From NCBI RefSeq assembly GCF_027889715.1, contig NZ_JAPJZH010000011.1, positions 1-64,000 on the forward strand: DNA of 64,000 nucleotides, in the 5' to 3' direction. Under the pieces are notes generated by a model that saw only the letters and a program-made list of their open reading frames with translations, did not search any database and had not been told where the DNA came from. Positions 54,040 to 64,000 of this stretch are shown piece by piece (the first letter of the stretch is position 1; each line of letters opens with the position of its first letter). The translations under genes were made by a program, and so were the position numbers. This DNA is from Allohoeflea poritis. Its GTDB lineage: Bacteria > Pseudomonadota > Alphaproteobacteria > Rhizobiales > Rhizobiaceae.

Positions 54040-54927
54040 TTAAAGCGAATCGACCATGCGCCGCAGGTCGTCCGCGACCTTGTCGCGGATATCGTCGCGC
54101 GTCAGGGCAAAAGACACATTGGCCTTGATGAAGCCTTCCTTGGAACCGCAATCGAACGTGTTTCCACGGAAACGGTAAGCCGAAAAGCTCTGCTGCTCGG
54201 CGAGTTTCAACATCGCGTCGGTGATCTGGATTTCGTTTCCGGCACCTCTTTCCTGGGTCTCGAGGATGCTGAAGATTTCGGGCTGAAGGATATAGCGGCC
54301 GTTGATGAAATAATTGGAGGGCGCCGTTCCAGGCGTCGGCTTTTCGACCATCGCATTGATGCGGAATCCGTCCTCGCCGATATCCTCGCCGACGCCGACA
54401 ATGCCATAGCGATGGGTCTCCTCATCCGGGACCTCCTCGACCGAGATGACGTTGCCGCCCACCTGGCCGTAAAGGTCGACCATGCCGGCAAGGCATCCGC
54501 GCGTGTCCTGCATCACCATATCGGGCAACAGCAGTGCGAAAGGCTCGTCGCCGACCAGTTCGCGCGCGCACCACACGGCATGGCCGAGGCCGAGCGGCTC
54601 CTGCTGGCGCGTAAAGCTCGTCTGGCCTGGCTTCGGCTGCAGCGCCTGAAGGTTGTTCAATTCGTCCGTTTTGCCGCGACTCCGCAGCGTATCGTAAAGC
54701 TCCACCTGGATGTCGAAATGGTCTTCGATGACAGCCTTGTTGCGTCCGGTGACGAAGATGAAATGCTCGATGCCGGCGGCGCGCGCCTCGTCGACGACAT
54801 ATTGGATGACCGGCTTGTCGACGACGGTCAGCATCTCTTTCGGGATCGCCTTGGTCGCCGGCAGAAACCGCGTGCCGAGACCGGCCACCGGAAAGACCGC
54901 TTTTCTGACCTTGCCCTGCTGCGTCAT
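54040..54927 (-). CDS. galU: UTP-glucose-1-phosphate uridylyltransferase
   Basis: Makes UDP-glucose for exopolysaccharide, lipopolysaccharide and glycan synthesis. The product is 295 aa from the ATG at 54927 ([16 protein letters not shown]); a longer frame upstream is not credible. Motifs are [49 protein letters not shown] and [11 protein letters not shown]. Divergent from the lytic transglycosylase gene. Confidence 0.96.
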   Translation of the reverse strand: MTQQGKVRKAVFPVAGLGTRFLPATKAIPKEMLTVVDKPVIQYVVDEARAAGIEHFIFVTGRNKAVIEDHFDIQVELYDTLRSRGKTDELNNLQALQPKPGQTSFTRQQEPLGLGHAVWCARELVGDEPFALLLPDMVMQDTRGCLAGMVDLYGQVGGNVISVEEVPDEETHRYGIVGVGEDIGEDGFRINAMVEKPTPGTAPSNYFINGRYILQPEIFSILETQERGAGNEIQITDAMLKLAEQQSFSAYRFRGNTFDCGSKEGFIKANVSFALTRDDIRDKVADDLRRMVDSL

Positions 54928-55129
54928 GGAATTGTGCCTTTCCTGTTCGCCTTGCCGCCGCGTGTCGCGGATATCAGCCGGACCGGCAGTGTGCACACGG
55001 ACCGTCGACATGCGCATCCTTATGGTTAAGAGATTATTGATGCGTCAACGCTATTTTGGCCAGACAGTGTTGAAAACCGTCCCGAGGCGGCCATTTTTAT
55101 GCCTTGGCACACAGCTAGAGTTGTCAGCG

Positions 55130-56380
55130 ATGTCTGAAATGACAGCAAATATTCTTCTTTCCCGCGCCGCAAAGGCCGGCATGACGGCTTTTTTGACCGC
55201 GATGCTCGTTTGCGTGGCGATTCTGGTTCAGATGCCGCAGGCATCGGCCGACGCCGGTTTCCGCAAGTGGATAAACGATTTCTACCCGGTCGCAGCCAAG
55301 TCCGGCATCAAGAAGTCGACCTATCAGAAAGCCTTCCGGGGTGTACGCGAGCCCGATCCCGACGTGCTGCGCAAGGCGCGCCACCAGCCGGAGTTCAAGG
55401 AAAGCGCGTGGAGCTATATCGATACACGCGTCCACTTCACCACGATCCAGACCGGCCAGGAAATGGCCAAGCGATACGACCGGGTGCTGACGGAGATCGA
55501 ACGGCGCTACGGCGTGCACCGCTCGGTCGTCCTGGCCATATGGTCGGTCGAATCGAGCTACGGCAACGTCTTCAACTATCCCGACCGGCTGCACTATGTG
55601 CCAAGAGCGCTGGCAACGCTTGCCTATGCCGACCGCCGGCGCGCCAAATTTGCCCGCCAGCAGCTGATCGCGGCGCTGAAAATCCTGCAATCGGGCAAGA
55701 TCACCCGCAACCAGCTCAATGGCTCCTGGGCCGGCGCGATGGGCCATACCCAGTTCATTCCGACAAGTTATCTCGCCTTTGCCGTCGATCATGATGGCGA
55801 CGGGCGCAAGGATATCTGGAATTCGGTTCCCGACGCGCTGGCGACAGCAGCGAACCTGTTGAAAAAGAACGGCTGGAAAACGGGCAAGACCTGGGGATAC
55901 GAGGTGCGCGCGCCACGCGGCGCCTCGAAGTACAAGGGCAAGTCGAAAACGCTGGCGCAATGGGCCAGGCTCGGTTTCAAGCGCCCGAACGGAAAGGGCT
56001 TTCCGCGCCCCGGCGAAAAGGCTGTGCTCAAAATGCCGGCCGGCGCCAATGGCCCGGCCTTCCTGATGCTGCGCAACTTCTTCATGATCAAGCGCTACAA
56101 CAATTCCGACAGCTATGCCCTGGCCGTCGGCCTGCTGGCCGACAGGATCGCAGGCTATGGCGGCGTGCAGCAGAAATGGCCGAGGCCCAAAGGTGTCCTG
56201 TCCATGGACGAGCGGCGCGAAATCCAGGTTCATCTCAAGACCCTGGGCTATTATCGCGGCGAAATCGACGGCAATATCGGTTCCGGCTCCCAGTTAGCCA
56301 TAAAAACCTTCCAGTCGCGTTCCGGCTTGACGCCGGATGGTGTTCCGTCGCAAAAACTACTGAACACACTCAGGCGGTGA
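55130..56380 (+). CDS. MltB-type lytic murein transglycosylase with peptidoglycan-binding domain
   Basis: A 416-aa exported enzyme from the ATG at 55130 (MSEMTANILLSRAAKAG), with a signal segment at about 18-40. The catalytic domain (about 42-345) has the glutamate E141 in IWSVESSYGNVFNYPD, then GAMGHTQFIPTSYLAFAVD and DGDGRKDIWNSVPDALATAAN. A PG_binding_1 domain follows at about 360-416 (IQVHLKTLGYYRGEIDGNIG). It cleaves glycan strands with 1,6-anhydro ends. The next gene, 12 bases on, is a DUF459 protein. Confidence 0.93.
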   Translation: MSEMTANILLSRAAKAGMTAFLTAMLVCVAILVQMPQASADAGFRKWINDFYPVAAKSGIKKSTYQKAFRGVREPDPDVLRKARHQPEFKESAWSYIDTRVHFTTIQTGQEMAKRYDRVLTEIERRYGVHRSVVLAIWSVESSYGNVFNYPDRLHYVPRALATLAYADRRRAKFARQQLIAALKILQSGKITRNQLNGSWAGAMGHTQFIPTSYLAFAVDHDGDGRKDIWNSVPDALATAANLLKKNGWKTGKTWGYEVRAPRGASKYKGKSKTLAQWARLGFKRPNGKGFPRPGEKAVLKMPAGANGPAFLMLRNFFMIKRYNNSDSYALAVGLLADRIAGYGGVQQKWPRPKGVLSMDERREIQVHLKTLGYYRGEIDGNIGSGSQLAIKTFQSRSGLTPDGVPSQKLLNTLRR

Positions 56381-56392
56381 CAGGAGACCATC

Positions 56393-57613
56393 TTGGTCAC
56401 ATGGATGAACCGGCACGTGCCGCACCTGATCGTGCTGCCGTTTTTGGCCGCTTTCGCGATGGCGATTTCGGTCATGGTTTCCGCTACGCCGGCCTTTGCC
56501 CAGAAATATGAGCGCCGCTCGGTGATCGACCGCCTGTTCGGCCCGCGCAAGATCCGGCCGGAAAAGACCAACAGGCAGCGGCCGCGCGCGACCATAAAGC
56601 GCAAGAATTCCCAAAGCCGCCGCACCCCGAAGAAACGCAAGAAATCAACGACAAGCGTGAGCACGGTCCAGAAGCTGGAGAATGCGCGCAAGATCCTTGT
56701 GGTCGGCGACTTCATGGCCAAGTCGCTGTCGGAAGGCCTGCAGACGGCCTTCACGCAGGCGCCGGGCGTTGCGGTGGTGCGCAAGACCAACGGCTCGTCC
56801 GGCCTGGTTCGCGACGACTACTACAACTGGAACCGGAAACTGCCCGGCTTTCTGGACGAAGTCCAGCCATCGCTCGTCATCGTCATGATCGGCTCGAACG
56901 ACCGCCAGCAGATGAGGCAGGGGCGCAAGCGCATCGCCGTGCGATCCGAAGAGTGGGTGAGCGAATATACCGAGCGCGTCGACCTCATGGCCCGTGCCGT
57001 GCGCGCCCGCAACATACCGCTGATCTGGGTCGGGGCGCCACCCTACAAATCCTCGTCCATGTCGACGGATATTCTCGCCTTCAACAACATCTACAAGACC
57101 GTCGTCGAGGACATCAACGGCCAATATATCGACATCTGGGACGGTTTCGTCGATGCGGACGGCAAGTTCGTCTATACCGGTTCCGACATTATCGGCCAGC
57201 AGGTGCGGTTGCGCACGTCCGACGGCATACGCATGACCAAGGCCGGACGCCGCAAGCTGGCATTCTATGTCGAAAAGTCCGTACGCCGCCTCCTCGGCAA
57301 CGATGCCAGCGAGGGCGTTGCCAAGCTGACCGATGAAAACCTGCCGGAGCTTCTCGTGCTGCATCCGGATACCGGATCGGCCATTGTGCGCACCAGCCCG
57401 ATCAGCATGGACGATCCGGGACTCGACGGCTCGGACCAGCTTCTCGGCGCCACCGAGCCGCGCACCTCGCTGACCCGCACGCCGCGCGACGACCTGCTGT
57501 TTGACGGCAAGATCAGCACGCCGCCGCCGGGCCGGGCCGACTATTTTGTCTGGCCACGCAAGCAGGACAAGACACAGCTTGATGGAGCAACGGCGCGAGC
57601 GCCGCAGGGTTAG
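56393..57613 (+). CDS. DUF459 SGNH-fold protein lacking the catalytic serine
   Basis: A 406-aa exported protein with signal peptide (about 10-36, cleaved near AFA) and a very basic segment (KNSQSRRTPKKRKK). The SGNH-like domain spans about 98-310. Block I reads VVGDFMAKSLSEGL, with Phe where the nucleophile serine should be. Block III GSNDRQQM is intact, but block V reads DGIRMTKAG without the usual histidine. Start is TTG at 56393, chosen because AGGAGA lies six bases upstream. It is paired with the lytic transglycosylase, which suggests work on peptidoglycan or its acetylation. Confidence 0.82.
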   Translation: MVTWMNRHVPHLIVLPFLAAFAMAISVMVSATPAFAQKYERRSVIDRLFGPRKIRPEKTNRQRPRATIKRKNSQSRRTPKKRKKSTTSVSTVQKLENARKILVVGDFMAKSLSEGLQTAFTQAPGVAVVRKTNGSSGLVRDDYYNWNRKLPGFLDEVQPSLVIVMIGSNDRQQMRQGRKRIAVRSEEWVSEYTERVDLMARAVRARNIPLIWVGAPPYKSSSMSTDILAFNNIYKTVVEDINGQYIDIWDGFVDADGKFVYTGSDIIGQQVRLRTSDGIRMTKAGRRKLAFYVEKSVRRLLGNDASEGVAKLTDENLPELLVLHPDTGSAIVRTSPISMDDPGLDGSDQLLGATEPRTSLTRTPRDDLLFDGKISTPPPGRADYFVWPRKQDKTQLDGATARAPQG

Positions 57614-57620
57614 AACAGGG

Positions 57621-59075
57621 CTATCTCGGCAGGTCTGTCGAGCCCATCAACTGCTTGTCGACATCATGGGCCGCCTGCCGGCCTTCGCGGATTGCCCAGA
57701 CAACCAGCGACTGACCGCGGCGCACATCGCCGGCCGCCCACAGGCCCTCGACGGAAGTCCGGTAATCGTCCTCATTGGCGCGCACATTCGTCGAGCTGCG
57801 ACCGTCCACGTCAATGTCCAGCCTGTCGCCCAGATCCTTCAGAACGCCATTCTCGAACGGCCCGCGGAAGCCGATCGCGATAAAGGCGAGATCGGCCTTG
57901 ATGATGAACTCCGTTCCGGCAACCGGCTGCCGTTTCTCGTCGACCTGACAGCATTTGACGCCGGCCAGAACGCCGCTTTCGCCTACGAATTCGAGGGTGC
58001 CGACCTGGAATTCACGCACGGCACCCTCGGCCTGCGAGGACGATGTCCGCATTTTTGTCGCCCAGTAGGGCCAGACCGCCATCTTGTCTTCGCGCACCGG
58101 CGGTTGCGGCCGAATGTCGAGCTGCGTGACCTTGACCGCGCCCTGCCGGAAGGCCGTGCCGATACAGTCGGACGCGGTATCGCCGCCGCCCACGACAACC
58201 ACATGCCTGCCGCTGGCGAGAATCGGCTCGGACGGCCAGCCGACGGATTCGACCGCCTCACCCGCGACACGCTTGTTCTGCTGGACGAGATAGGGCATCG
58301 CGTCATGCACACCGACGAATTCGACGCCCGGAATTCCGGCATCGCGCGGCTTTTCCGAACCGCCGCAATAGATCACCGCATCATGCGCATCGCGCAATTC
58401 GTCCACCGTCTTGTCGACGCCGACATGCACATTGTAGTGGAAGGTCACGCCCTCGCCTTCCATCTGCTCGACGCGCCTGTCGATGAAGTGCTTTTCCATC
58501 TTGAAGTCCGGAATGCCGTAGCGCATCAGCCCGCCGGCCCGGCTCTCGCGCTCATAGACATGGACATCATGCCCGGCGCGACCCAACTGCTGCGCCGCCG
58601 CCATGCCGGCAGGCCCCGAACCGATGACGCCGACGGATTTGCCGGTCTTTCTTTCCGGCGGCTGCGGCACGACATAGCCCATTTCGTAAGCCTTGTCCGC
58701 CAGAGCCTGCTCGACCGTCTTGATGGCGACGGGAATGTCTTCAAGGTTGAGCGTGCACGCTTCCTCGCAGGGCGCGGGACAGATCCGTCCGGTGAACTCC
58801 GGAAAATTATTCGTCGAATGGAGGTTGCGGATCGCCTCTTCCCAATTGTCATTGTAGACGAGGTCGTTCCAGTCCGGGATCTGGTTGTGGATCGGGCAAC
58901 CGGTCGGGCCATGGCAGAACGGGATGCCGCAATCCATGCAGCGGGCCGCCTGTTTGACGACCTCCGAATCCGACATCGGGATAGTGAATTCCTTGAAATG
59001 CCGCACCCGGTCGGACGCGGGCTGATATTTCGCGACCTGACGGTCGATCTCCAGAAATCCCGTAACCTTACCCAT
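57621..59075 (-). CDS. gltD: Glutamate synthase (NADPH) small subunit
   Basis: The beta subunit passes electrons from NADPH to the large subunit. The 484-aa protein has N-terminal cysteine clusters for iron-sulfur binding (CMDCGIPFC and GRICPAPCEEAC), an FAD-binding GVIGSGPAGMAAAQQLGRAG and an NADPH-binding VVVGGGDTASDCIG. Normal length. It follows gltB by 45 bases; the order gltB-gltD is the usual one. Confidence 0.97.
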   Translation of the reverse strand: MGKVTGFLEIDRQVAKYQPASDRVRHFKEFTIPMSDSEVVKQAARCMDCGIPFCHGPTGCPIHNQIPDWNDLVYNDNWEEAIRNLHSTNNFPEFTGRICPAPCEEACTLNLEDIPVAIKTVEQALADKAYEMGYVVPQPPERKTGKSVGVIGSGPAGMAAAQQLGRAGHDVHVYERESRAGGLMRYGIPDFKMEKHFIDRRVEQMEGEGVTFHYNVHVGVDKTVDELRDAHDAVIYCGGSEKPRDAGIPGVEFVGVHDAMPYLVQQNKRVAGEAVESVGWPSEPILASGRHVVVVGGGDTASDCIGTAFRQGAVKVTQLDIRPQPPVREDKMAVWPYWATKMRTSSSQAEGAVREFQVGTLEFVGESGVLAGVKCCQVDEKRQPVAGTEFIIKADLAFIAIGFRGPFENGVLKDLGDRLDIDVDGRSSTNVRANEDDYRTSVEGLWAAGDVRRGQSLVVWAIREGRQAAHDVDKQLMGSTDLPR

Positions 59076-59120
59076 ACTCGTTCCTATTCTCTAAACCCGT
59101 CGCCACGCCACCGGTGCAGC

Positions 59121-62100
59121 CTATTCGGCGGCAACGCCCATGCGCATGCGTTCCATTTCCTCAAGCGCACGCCGGTATTCGACCGGCATGACCTTGCGGA
59201 ACTTCGGACGGAAATCAGCCCAGTTTTCGAGGATATCTCGGCCGCGCTCCGACCCGGTGTAGTGCACATGGTTGGAGATCAGCTGGAACAGCCGCTCCTC
59301 GTCATGGCGGGTCATGTCGCCCGATACATCGACCCGGCCCTTGTGCGCCAGGTCGCCGCCGTGGTGATGCAGCTCTTCCAGGATGTCGTCCTCTTCCGGA
59401 ACCGGTTCGAGTTCCACCATCGCCATGTTGCAGCGCCGCGCGAAATCGCCGGCCTCGTCAAGCACATAGGCAACACCCCCCGACATGCCGGCGGCAAAGT
59501 TGCGGCCTGTCTGCCCGATGACGACGACAATGCCGCCGGTCATATATTCGCAGCCATGGTCGCCAACGCCTTCGACAACGGCGATCGCCCCGGAATTGCG
59601 GACGGCGAAACGTTCGCCGGCAACGCCGCGGAAATAGCACTCGCCCTCGACCGCGCCATAGAGCACGGTGTTGCCGACGATAATCGATTCCTCCGGCACG
59701 ATATTGCTCTCGGACGGCGGGCGCACGATGATCCGGCCACCGCAAAGGCCCTTGCCGACATAGTCATTGCCGTCGCCGACGAGATCGAAGGTGATGCCGC
59801 GCGACAGGAACGCGCCGAAGGACTGGCCGGCGGTCCCGTGCAGCTTCACGGCGATCGTGTCGTCCGCCAGCCCCTTGTGGCCGTAGCGCTTTGCCACCTC
59901 GCCCGACAGCATCGCACCGGTGGAGCGATCGACATTGCGGATCTCCGTCTTGATCGAAACCGGCGTCTTGTCGTCCAGCGCCGGCGCCGCCTCGGCGATC
60001 AGCTTGCGGTCGAGAATATCGTCGATCGGATGATCCTGCCGCTGCGTCCAGTAGGTCTCCTCCTTGGCCGCCTCGGGCTTGTGGAACATGTTGGAGAAGT
60101 CCAGCCCCTTGGCCTTCCAGTGGCTGATCATCGTGTCTTTCTCCAGAAGATCGGACTGGCCGATGATATCATTCAGCTTGCGGAAGCCCATTTGCGCCAG
60201 CAATTCGCGCACCTCTTCGGCCACGAAGAAGAAATAGTTGATGACGTGCTCGGGCGTTCCCTTGAAACGCTGGCGGAGCACCGGATCCTGCGTGGCGATG
60301 CCCACCGGGCAGGTGTTGAGATGGCATTTGCGCATCATCAGGCAGCCGGCCGCGATCAGCGGTGCTGTCGAGAAACCGAACTCGTCGGCGCCAAGCAGCG
60401 CGCCGATGACCACATCGCGCCCGGTGCGCAGGCCGCCATCGACCTGCAGCGGCACGCGCGAGCGCAGGCCGTTCAGCACCAGCGTCTGGTGCGTTTCCGC
60501 TAGCCCCATTTCCCAGGGCGAGCCGGCATGTTTGAGCGAGGTAAGCGGCGATGCGCCCGTGCCGCCGTCATAGCCGGCAATGGTGATGTGATCGGCACGC
60601 GCCTTGGCGACACCCGCTGCGACCGTTCCAACGCCGACCTCGGAGACCAGCTTGACCGAGATGTCGGCATCGCTGTTGACGTTCTTCAGATCGTAGATGA
60701 GCTGCGCCAGATCCTCGATCGAATAGATGTCATGGTGCGGCGGCGGCGAGATCAGGCCGACACCGGGCGTCGAATGGCGGGTCTTGGCGATCGTCGCATC
60801 GACCTTGTGGCCGGGCAACTGTCCGCCCTCGCCGGGCTTGGCGCCCTGCGCGACCTTAATCTGGATCATGTCCGAATTGACGAGATACTCCGTCGTCACG
60901 CCGAACCGGCCCGACGCCACCTGCTTGATCGCCGAGCGCTCGGGGTTCATCGACCCGTCGAGCATCGGCGCATAGCGGTCCGGCTCCTCGCCGCCCTCGC
61001 CCGTATTGGACTTGCCGCCGATGCGGTTCATGGCGATTGCCAGCGTCGTGTGCGCCTCGCGGCTGATCGAGCCGAAGGACATGGCGCCGGTCGAAAAGCG
61101 CCGCACGATTTCCGCCGCCGGCTCGACTTCGTCAAGCGGCACCGGCTCGCGCTCGTCCTCTTCAGCGTTGATAATCCTGAAGAGGCCGCGGATCGTGTTC
61201 AGACCTTCCGCGTGCTCGTTCACCATGCGGGCAAACTCACGATACTGGTCCTGCGCATTGCCGCGCACCGCGTGCTGCAGAAGCGCCACGGAATCGGGCG
61301 ACCAGACATGGTTCTCGCCGCGCATGCGGTAAAGATATTCACCGCCCACATCGAGCGCAGTGCGCAACACCGGATCGTTGCCGAAGGCGAGCGCATGACG
61401 GGCATGCGTCTCGATGGCGATCTCGTCGAGGCCGATGCCCTCGATCGTCGTCGCCGTGCCGAAGAAATACTTGTTGACGAATTCCGTCGACAGGCCGACC
61501 GCATCGAAGATCTGCGCGCCGCAATAGGACTGGTAGGTGGAGATGCCCATCTTGGACATCACCTTCAAGAGACCCTTGTCGATGGCCTTGATGTAGCGGT
61601 GAACCACTTCATAGGGATCGACCGCCGCCGGGAACTCGCCATTCTTGTGCATGTCCGCGAGTGTGTCGAAGGCGAGATAAGGGTTGATCGCCTCGGCTCC
61701 GTAACCGGCCAGCACCGCGAAATGATGCACCTCGCGCGGCTCGCCCGACTCGACCACCAGACCCACCGAGGTGCGCAGCCCCTTGCGGATGAGATGATGA
61801 TGGACGGCGGCCGTCGCCAGCAGCGCCGGGATCGCGATACGCTCGGCCGAAAGGTGCCGGTCGGACAGGATGATGATGTTGTAGCCGTCGATCACGGCCC
61901 GCTCGGCCCGCGAGCAGACCTGCCGCAACACCTCTTCCAGATGGTCGGCGCCCCGGCTCTCCCGGTAGGTGATGTCCAGCGTCTTGGTCTGGAACTGGTT
62001 GTCGGAAATGTCGCCGATGGCGCGGATCTTCTCCAGGTCCTCATTGGTGAGGATCGGCTGGCGCACCTCGAGCCGGCGCTGCTCGGCAAGGCCTTCGAGA

Positions 62101-63842
62101 TCGAAGAGATTGGGCCGGGGACCGATGAACGAGACAAGGCTCATCACCGATTCCTCACGGATCGGATCGATCGGCGGGTTGGTTACCTGCGCGAAATTCT
62201 GCTTGAAATAGGTATAGAGCAGCTTGGACTTGTCCGACATCGCCGAAATCGGCGTATCGGTGCCCATGGAGCCAAGCGCCTCCTGGCCGGTGGTCGCCAT
62301 CGGCGCCATCAGGATCTTCAGGTCCTCCTGGCTGTAGCCGAAGGCCTGCTGCTGATCCAGCAGCGATGCGCTGGACCGGCTGGTCGAATGTCCGGAAACC
62401 GGCATGTCCTCGAGCACGATCTGCGTGCGGTCGAGCCACTCCTGATAGGGGTGGGCGTTGGCCAGTTCGACCTTGATCTGCGCATCGGAGATGATCGCGC
62501 CCTCTTCCATGTCGATCAGCAGCATCTTGCCGGGCTGCAGCCGCCACTTGCGCACGATCTTTTCTTCCGCGACCGGCAATACGCCGGCCTCCGACGCCAT
62601 GATGATCCGGTCGTCGTCGGTCACGATATAGCGGGCCGGACGCAGGCCGTTGCGGTCCAGCGTCGCGCCGATCTGCCGCCCATCGGTAAACGCAACCGCG
62701 GCCGGGCCGTCCCACGGCTCCATCAGCGCCGCGTGATATTCGTAGAACGCCTTGCGGTCGTCGTGCATCAGCTTGTTGCCGGCCCAGGCCTCCGGGATCA
62801 GCATCATCACCGCATGCGGCAGCGAATAGCCGCCCTGAACCAGGAATTCGAGCGCATTGTCGAAACAGGCGGTGTCGGACTGGCCCTCATAGGAGATCGG
62901 CCAAAGCTTGTTGATGTCGTCGCCGAACAGCGGCGAGGAAACGGATGCCTGGCGCGCCGCCATCCAGTTGACATTGCCGCGCAGCGTGTTGATCTCGCCA
63001 TTATGGGCGACCATCCGGTAGGGGTGTGCCAGCTTCCACGACGGGAAAGTGTTCGTGGAGAAACGCTGGTGGACAAGTGCCACGGCCGAGCGGAACCGCT
63101 CGTCCTTCAGGTCCTTGTAGTAGGCGCCCACCTGATAGGCCAGGAACATGCCCTTGTAGACGATGGTCCTGGCGGAAAGCGACACGACATAAAAGCCGTT
63201 GTCGCGCCCGTCCGTCTCCTCGAAAATGCGGTTGGAGATCACCTTGCGCAGAATGAACAGGCGGCGTTCGAAGTCGTCGTCGCTCTCGGTGCCGCTGCCG
63301 CGACCGATGAAGACCTGGCGATGAAACGGCTCGGTGGCGACGATATCGGGTGCCTTGGACAGCGAGGAATTGTCGACCGGCACATCGCGGTAGCCGAGCA
63401 GCACCTGGCCCTCGGCCTCGACCACCTCCTCGATGATCTCCTCGATATGCGCGCGCAGCTCCGCGTCATGGGGCATGAACAGGTAACCGACGGCATACTG
63501 TCCCATCTCGGGCAGCGCCACGTCCTGCCTGGCCATTTCCTCGACAAAAAGATCATGCGGAATCTGCACCAGCATGCCGGCACCGTCGCCCATCAGCGGG
63601 TCGGCACCGACCGCGCCGCGATGCGTCAGGTTCTCCAGCATGAACAGGCCGTCCTCAATGATCTGGTGCGACCGCTCGCCGCGCATATGGGCGACAAACC
63701 CGACACCGCAGGCGTCGTGCTCATTGCGCGGATCATAGAGTCCCTGTTTCTCCGGAAGGCCGGACATACGGGCACGTTTCACCGCCAGAGCCTGCGTATC
63801 ACCGCACGAAGCTGCTGCCTGTGATGGCGTTTTTTCCGTCAT
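59121..63842 (-). CDS. gltB: Glutamate synthase (NADPH) large subunit
   Basis: The alpha subunit makes glutamate from glutamine and 2-oxoglutarate. About 1573 aa from the ATG at 63842, chosen because AGGAGG lies seven bases upstream; an ATG at 63860 lies before that site. The amidotransferase nucleophile is the cysteine in [10 protein letters not shown] after a short propeptide. A central domain, an FMN-binding synthase domain ([14 protein letters not shown], then [19 protein letters not shown] and [15 protein letters not shown]) and a C-terminal GXGXG glutamate-synthase barrel ([19 protein letters not shown]) follow. Confidence 0.98.
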   Translation of the reverse strand: MTEKTPSQAAASCGDTQALAVKRARMSGLPEKQGLYDPRNEHDACGVGFVAHMRGERSHQIIEDGLFMLENLTHRGAVGADPLMGDGAGMLVQIPHDLFVEEMARQDVALPEMGQYAVGYLFMPHDAELRAHIEEIIEEVVEAEGQVLLGYRDVPVDNSSLSKAPDIVATEPFHRQVFIGRGSGTESDDDFERRLFILRKVISNRIFEETDGRDNGFYVVSLSARTIVYKGMFLAYQVGAYYKDLKDERFRSAVALVHQRFSTNTFPSWKLAHPYRMVAHNGEINTLRGNVNWMAARQASVSSPLFGDDINKLWPISYEGQSDTACFDNALEFLVQGGYSLPHAVMMLIPEAWAGNKLMHDDRKAFYEYHAALMEPWDGPAAVAFTDGRQIGATLDRNGLRPARYIVTDDDRIIMASEAGVLPVAEEKIVRKWRLQPGKMLLIDMEEGAIISDAQIKVELANAHPYQEWLDRTQIVLEDMPVSGHSTSRSSASLLDQQQAFGYSQEDLKILMAPMATTGQEALGSMGTDTPISAMSDKSKLLYTYFKQNFAQVTNPPIDPIREESVMSLVSFIGPRPNLFDLEGLAEQRRLEVRQPILTNEDLEKIRAIGDISDNQFQTKTLDITYRESRGADHLEEVLRQVCSRAERAVIDGYNIIILSDRHLSAERIAIPALLATAAVHHHLIRKGLRTSVGLVVESGEPREVHHFAVLAGYGAEAINPYLAFDTLADMHKNGEFPAAVDPYEVVHRYIKAIDKGLLKVMSKMGISTYQSYCGAQIFDAVGLSTEFVNKYFFGTATTIEGIGLDEIAIETHARHALAFGNDPVLRTALDVGGEYLYRMRGENHVWSPDSVALLQHAVRGNAQDQYREFARMVNEHAEGLNTIRGLFRIINAEEDEREPVPLDEVEPAAEIVRRFSTGAMSFGSISREAHTTLAIAMNRIGGKSNTGEGGEEPDRYAPMLDGSMNPERSAIKQVASGRFGVTTEYLVNSDMIQIKVAQGAKPGEGGQLPGHKVDATIAKTRHSTPGVGLISPPPHHDIYSIEDLAQLIYDLKNVNSDADISVKLVSEVGVGTVAAGVAKARADHITIAGYDGGTGASPLTSLKHAGSPWEMGLAETHQTLVLNGLRSRVPLQVDGGLRTGRDVVIGALLGADEFGFSTAPLIAAGCLMMRKCHLNTCPVGIATQDPVLRQRFKGTPEHVINYFFFVAEEVRELLAQMGFRKLNDIIGQSDLLEKDTMISHWKAKGLDFSNMFHKPEAAKEETYWTQRQDHPIDDILDRKLIAEAAPALDDKTPVSIKTEIRNVDRSTGAMLSGEVAKRYGHKGLADDTIAVKLHGTAGQSFGAFLSRGITFDLVGDGNDYVGKGLCGGRIIVRPPSESNIVPEESIIVGNTVLYGAVEGECYFRGVAGERFAVRNSGAIAVVEGVGDHGCEYMTGGIVVVIGQTGRNFAAGMSGGVAYVLDEAGDFARRCNMAMVELEPVPEEDDILEELHHHGGDLAHKGRVDVSGDMTRHDEERLFQLISNHVHYTGSERGRDILENWADFRPKFRKVMPVEYRRALEEMERMRMGVAAE

Positions 63843-63958
63843 CCGTGTTCCTCCTGTCATGGCCGTCGGAAACCTTTGCGGTTTCTTGGGGCGACCTGAT
63901 CATCCGTGCCGGTTATATACAATCCGGTACAGTTTTATCACGCGGCAAATTCAAGCGA

Positions 63959-64000
63959 TTAGCCGTTTTCGCCATTCTTCGGCCCGATCAGCTCCGGCCT
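63959..64000 (-). CDS. Possible 3' end of an unidentified gene at the right edge
   Basis: On the minus strand 13 codons ending in TAA (63961-63959) read RPELIGPKNGENG, with no other stop up to the window edge. This could be the C-terminus of the gene upstream of gltB. Too short to name. Confidence 0.25.
   Translation of the reverse strand, partial: RPELIGPKNGENG

Noticed and set aside
57501-60503. 1000-codon open frame on the plus strand
   Set aside because: It lies wholly antisense to gltD and gltB. Long shadow frames are common opposite GC-rich genes, and its translation is Arg/His-rich with no domain character.
60528-63824. 1098-codon open frame on the plus strand
   Set aside because: Antisense shadow of gltB, with the same composition bias and no start signal.
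1-64000. tRNA, rRNA or CRISPR sequences
   Set aside because: I looked for T-loop motifs such as GGTTCGAATCC and for regularly spaced repeats and found none outside coding sequence.

Overview
This is a GC-rich, gene-dense stretch of an alphaproteobacterial chromosome. It is almost certainly from the Hyphomicrobiales (Rhizobiales), near Rhizobiaceae, Phyllobacteriaceae or Brucellaceae. The main reasons are the ruvCAB, zapA-6S RNA-5-FCL and tkt-gap-pgk-fba arrangements, an Omp10-type lipoprotein like that of Brucella, alphaproteobacterial cell-cycle proteins (an RcdA-type DUF1465 and a GapR-type DUF2312), homospermidine synthase, and many small DUF families typical of the group. I saw no tRNA, rRNA, CRISPR array, prophage or intact insertion sequence. 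The only mobile-looking DNA is one short non-coding element with terminal inverted repeats at 11641-11942.

Layout. 1-3.2 kb: Holliday-junction genes ruvC-ruvA-ruvB with yebC upstream, all on the minus strand. 3.5-6.7 kb: a secreted metallo-beta-lactamase-fold protein, a YmdB-type phosphoesterase, 5-formyl-THF cyclo-ligase, a probable 6S RNA, zapA and a DUF4164 coiled-coil protein. 7.0-15.1 kb: central carbon genes tkt, gap, a DUF1272 zinc-binding protein, pgk and class I fba, interrupted by a receptor-type class III adenylate cyclase whose last codons and stop come from the inverted-repeat element. 15.2-18.7 kb: an SGNH hydrolase, an unlisted 52-aa membrane protein, a quinone oxidoreductase, DUF1192, a candidate small RNA flanked by two full CtrA boxes, rcdA and rpmE. 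18.9-28.3 kb: an ABC exporter and a nucleotidyltransferase-fold protein, then a long minus-strand run: a ThiE-like protein, a Sel1-repeat protein, efp, an inositol monophosphatase, a MotA/ExbB-like and an OmpA/MotB-like protein, and a flavoprotein.

28.4-38 kb: a TauE/SafE permease, an acyl-CoA synthetase, a divergent pair of DUF465 genes, purE-purK, rpmJ, a TPR protein, an alpha/beta hydrolase, DUF1036-pyk, DUF1244 and gapR. 38-50.8 kb: a DUF882 peptidase with a long disordered tail, an M3 oligopeptidase, pabB and a pabC-like lyase, homospermidine synthase, the Omp10-type lipoprotein, a PaaK-like protein with a degenerate ATP loop, a 5'-nucleotidase fused to LysM, and ferrochelatase. 51-64 kb: an SPFH-NfeD pair, an outer-membrane beta-barrel protein, galU, a lytic transglycosylase beside a DUF459 protein lacking the SGNH serine, and gltD-gltB.

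Most genes are housekeeping: recombination, lower glycolysis and the pentose phosphate route, nitrogen assimilation, purine, folate, haem and polyamine synthesis, translation and envelope upkeep. The points most worth a second look are the CtrA-box and small-RNA region before rcdA, the MotAB-like pair, the cyclase tail supplied by a repeat, and several proteins whose family-defining catalytic motif is altered. Start sites were chosen by ribosome-binding sites and family length, and several differ from the longest open frame. All functional calls are from reading the sequence; no database search was run.
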